The position numbers were made by a program, and so were the translations under genes. From positions 3,534,001 through 3,598,000 of the forward strand of contig OZ246008.1 in the NCBI GenBank assembly GCA_965230525.1: DNA of 64,000 bases, written 5' to 3'. Shown in pieces: positions 63,353 through 64,000 of the stretch. Origin of the DNA: GCA-002733465 sp965230525. GTDB lineage: Bacteria > Pseudomonadota > Gammaproteobacteria > Enterobacterales > Kangiellaceae. A model generated the notes under the pieces. It had not been told where the DNA came from and did not search any database. It worked only from the letters and a program-made list of their open reading frames with translations. How positions within the stretch are numbered: the first letter of the stretch is position 1; each line of letters begins with the position of its first letter.

Positions 63353-64000
63353 TCAAAACACTCTTCGAAAATCAATTATAGCTTTGTAAATAAGCTCTGT
63401 TTTATTCGCTTTCTGTTCACACACATGATATTTTTGCTTTTGAATGTCGTATCCTATAAAGTCGGAGTTCTTTAAATTCAATTCAAGTGACTTAAGTAGC
63501 TGATCAAAACAATCTAATAAAGGTGTCGGCAATTCCCTTTTGTAGTCTAATATAAAGCCTCTTTGCTTTTGATATTCAGCATAATCTTGCGCGTAGAATA
63601 CGATTGGCTTATCTACTAGGAGGAAATCTACCCAAATACTAGAGTAATCGGTAATTAAGATATCTGTTTCTCGTAATATTAAATTAGTGTTTGTGATATC
63701 GGATACATCTTTGATATTTGGGTGATTCAGTAGACGATTATATGTTTTCAGTTTGGAAAATTTATGAGTTCTTAACCATAAACAGACATTTTCTTTTTCA
63801 AGAAAGTTACACAGTTTTTCTTGTTGTTCCTCAGATAAATCAATTGGTTCGAGCCACTCCCTACTTCCGCCTCGATATGTTGGAGCCCACAAGATAGATT
63901 TACAAAAACCAAATTTCAACGTCGACAGCTGCTGCAGATATTGATTTACATCTAACGTTACTACCTCTGTGTTCGAACTCAATAAATAGTCATTTCTCGG
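63353..64000 (-). CDS. CDP-glycerol glycerophosphotransferase-like, N-terminus beyond window
   Basis: The frame is open to the right edge of the window and begins there with PRNDYLL, the family's GxPRxDxL point. About 215 C-terminal residues are seen: CKSILWAPTYRGGSREW, VCLWLRTHKFSK (the LR-x-H motif) and ILITDYSSIWVDFLLVDKPI (the TDYSS motif). It is the second TagF-like transferase in the window and is not close in sequence to the one at 54.3 kb. Both act presumably on polyol-phosphate polymers. The sulfotransferase gene follows 53 bp downstream. Confidence 0.88.
   Translation of the reverse strand, partial: PRNDYLLSSNTEVVTLDVNQYLQQLSTLKFGFCKSILWAPTYRGGSREWLEPIDLSEEQQEKLCNFLEKENVCLWLRTHKFSKLKTYNRLLNHPNIKDVSDITNTNLILRETDILITDYSSIWVDFLLVDKPIVFYAQDYAEYQKQRGFILDYKRELPTPLLDCFDQLLKSLELNLKNSDFIGYDIQKQKYHVCEQKANKTELIYKAIIDFRRVF

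Overview
The window reads as chromosomal DNA of a low-GC gammaproteobacterium, probably marine. The evidence is the order thrS-infC-rpmI-rplT-pheS-pheT-ihfA-merR next to a tRNA-Pro, an infC gene with an AUU start, a merR-type regulator overlapping ihfA as in Pseudomonas, a bifunctional chorismate mutase/prephenate dehydrogenase, and the Wzi/ManC/TviB/Ugd style of capsule genes. A Kangiellaceae-like or related lineage would fit, but I cannot prove the genus by reading.

Layout. 1-12.7 kb: a truncated DUF2066 gene, an ApbE flavin transferase, then a leftward block of nine envelope genes. These are a TolQ/ExbB proton channel, two TolR/ExbD proteins, a TonB-like protein with an AgmX/PglI-type C-terminus, two small or medium periplasmic proteins, two TPR lipoproteins and one large TPR periplasmic protein. 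It looks like one trans-envelope force-transducing machine, close in composition to the core of the Agl-Glt system. A lipoprotein thioredoxin follows. 12.9-26.7 kb: a PilZ protein, YihY, ArsC-like, WrbA-like, DUF2069, the aromatic genes aroA-tyrA-aroC, pabB-nudix-sdaA, a degenerate histidine-kinase core and UspE. 27-35 kb: tRNA-Pro and the translation block read leftward from thrS to merR, with several RNA hairpins between genes. 35.4-38.5 kb: cysDNC for sulfate activation.

38.8-64 kb: a surface-polysaccharide region. It supplies UDP-glucose (galU), UDP-glucuronate (ugd), probably UDP-galacturonate (epimerase), UDP-HexNAcA (tviB-like) and GDP-mannose (manC). It also has a WecA-like initiating transferase, two GT4 glycosyltransferases, two TagF-like polyol-phosphate transferases, a sulfotransferase, Wzi, an outer-membrane barrel and a Gfo/Idh oxidoreductase. 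From about 50 kb the DNA is visibly more AT-rich and contains decaying genes: a wrecked phosphomannomutase (manB/cpsG), a BspA-like surface protein with three in-frame stops, and a frameshifted leucine-rich-repeat lipoprotein.

The most unusual non-coding signal is a family of related heptamer tandem arrays, plus a dispersed element of about 40 bp, between 37.5 and 48.1 kb. Apart from one array inside ugd, they lie close behind the stop codons of genes. One supplies the last codons and stop of galU, and the internal one sits in ugd without changing the protein length.
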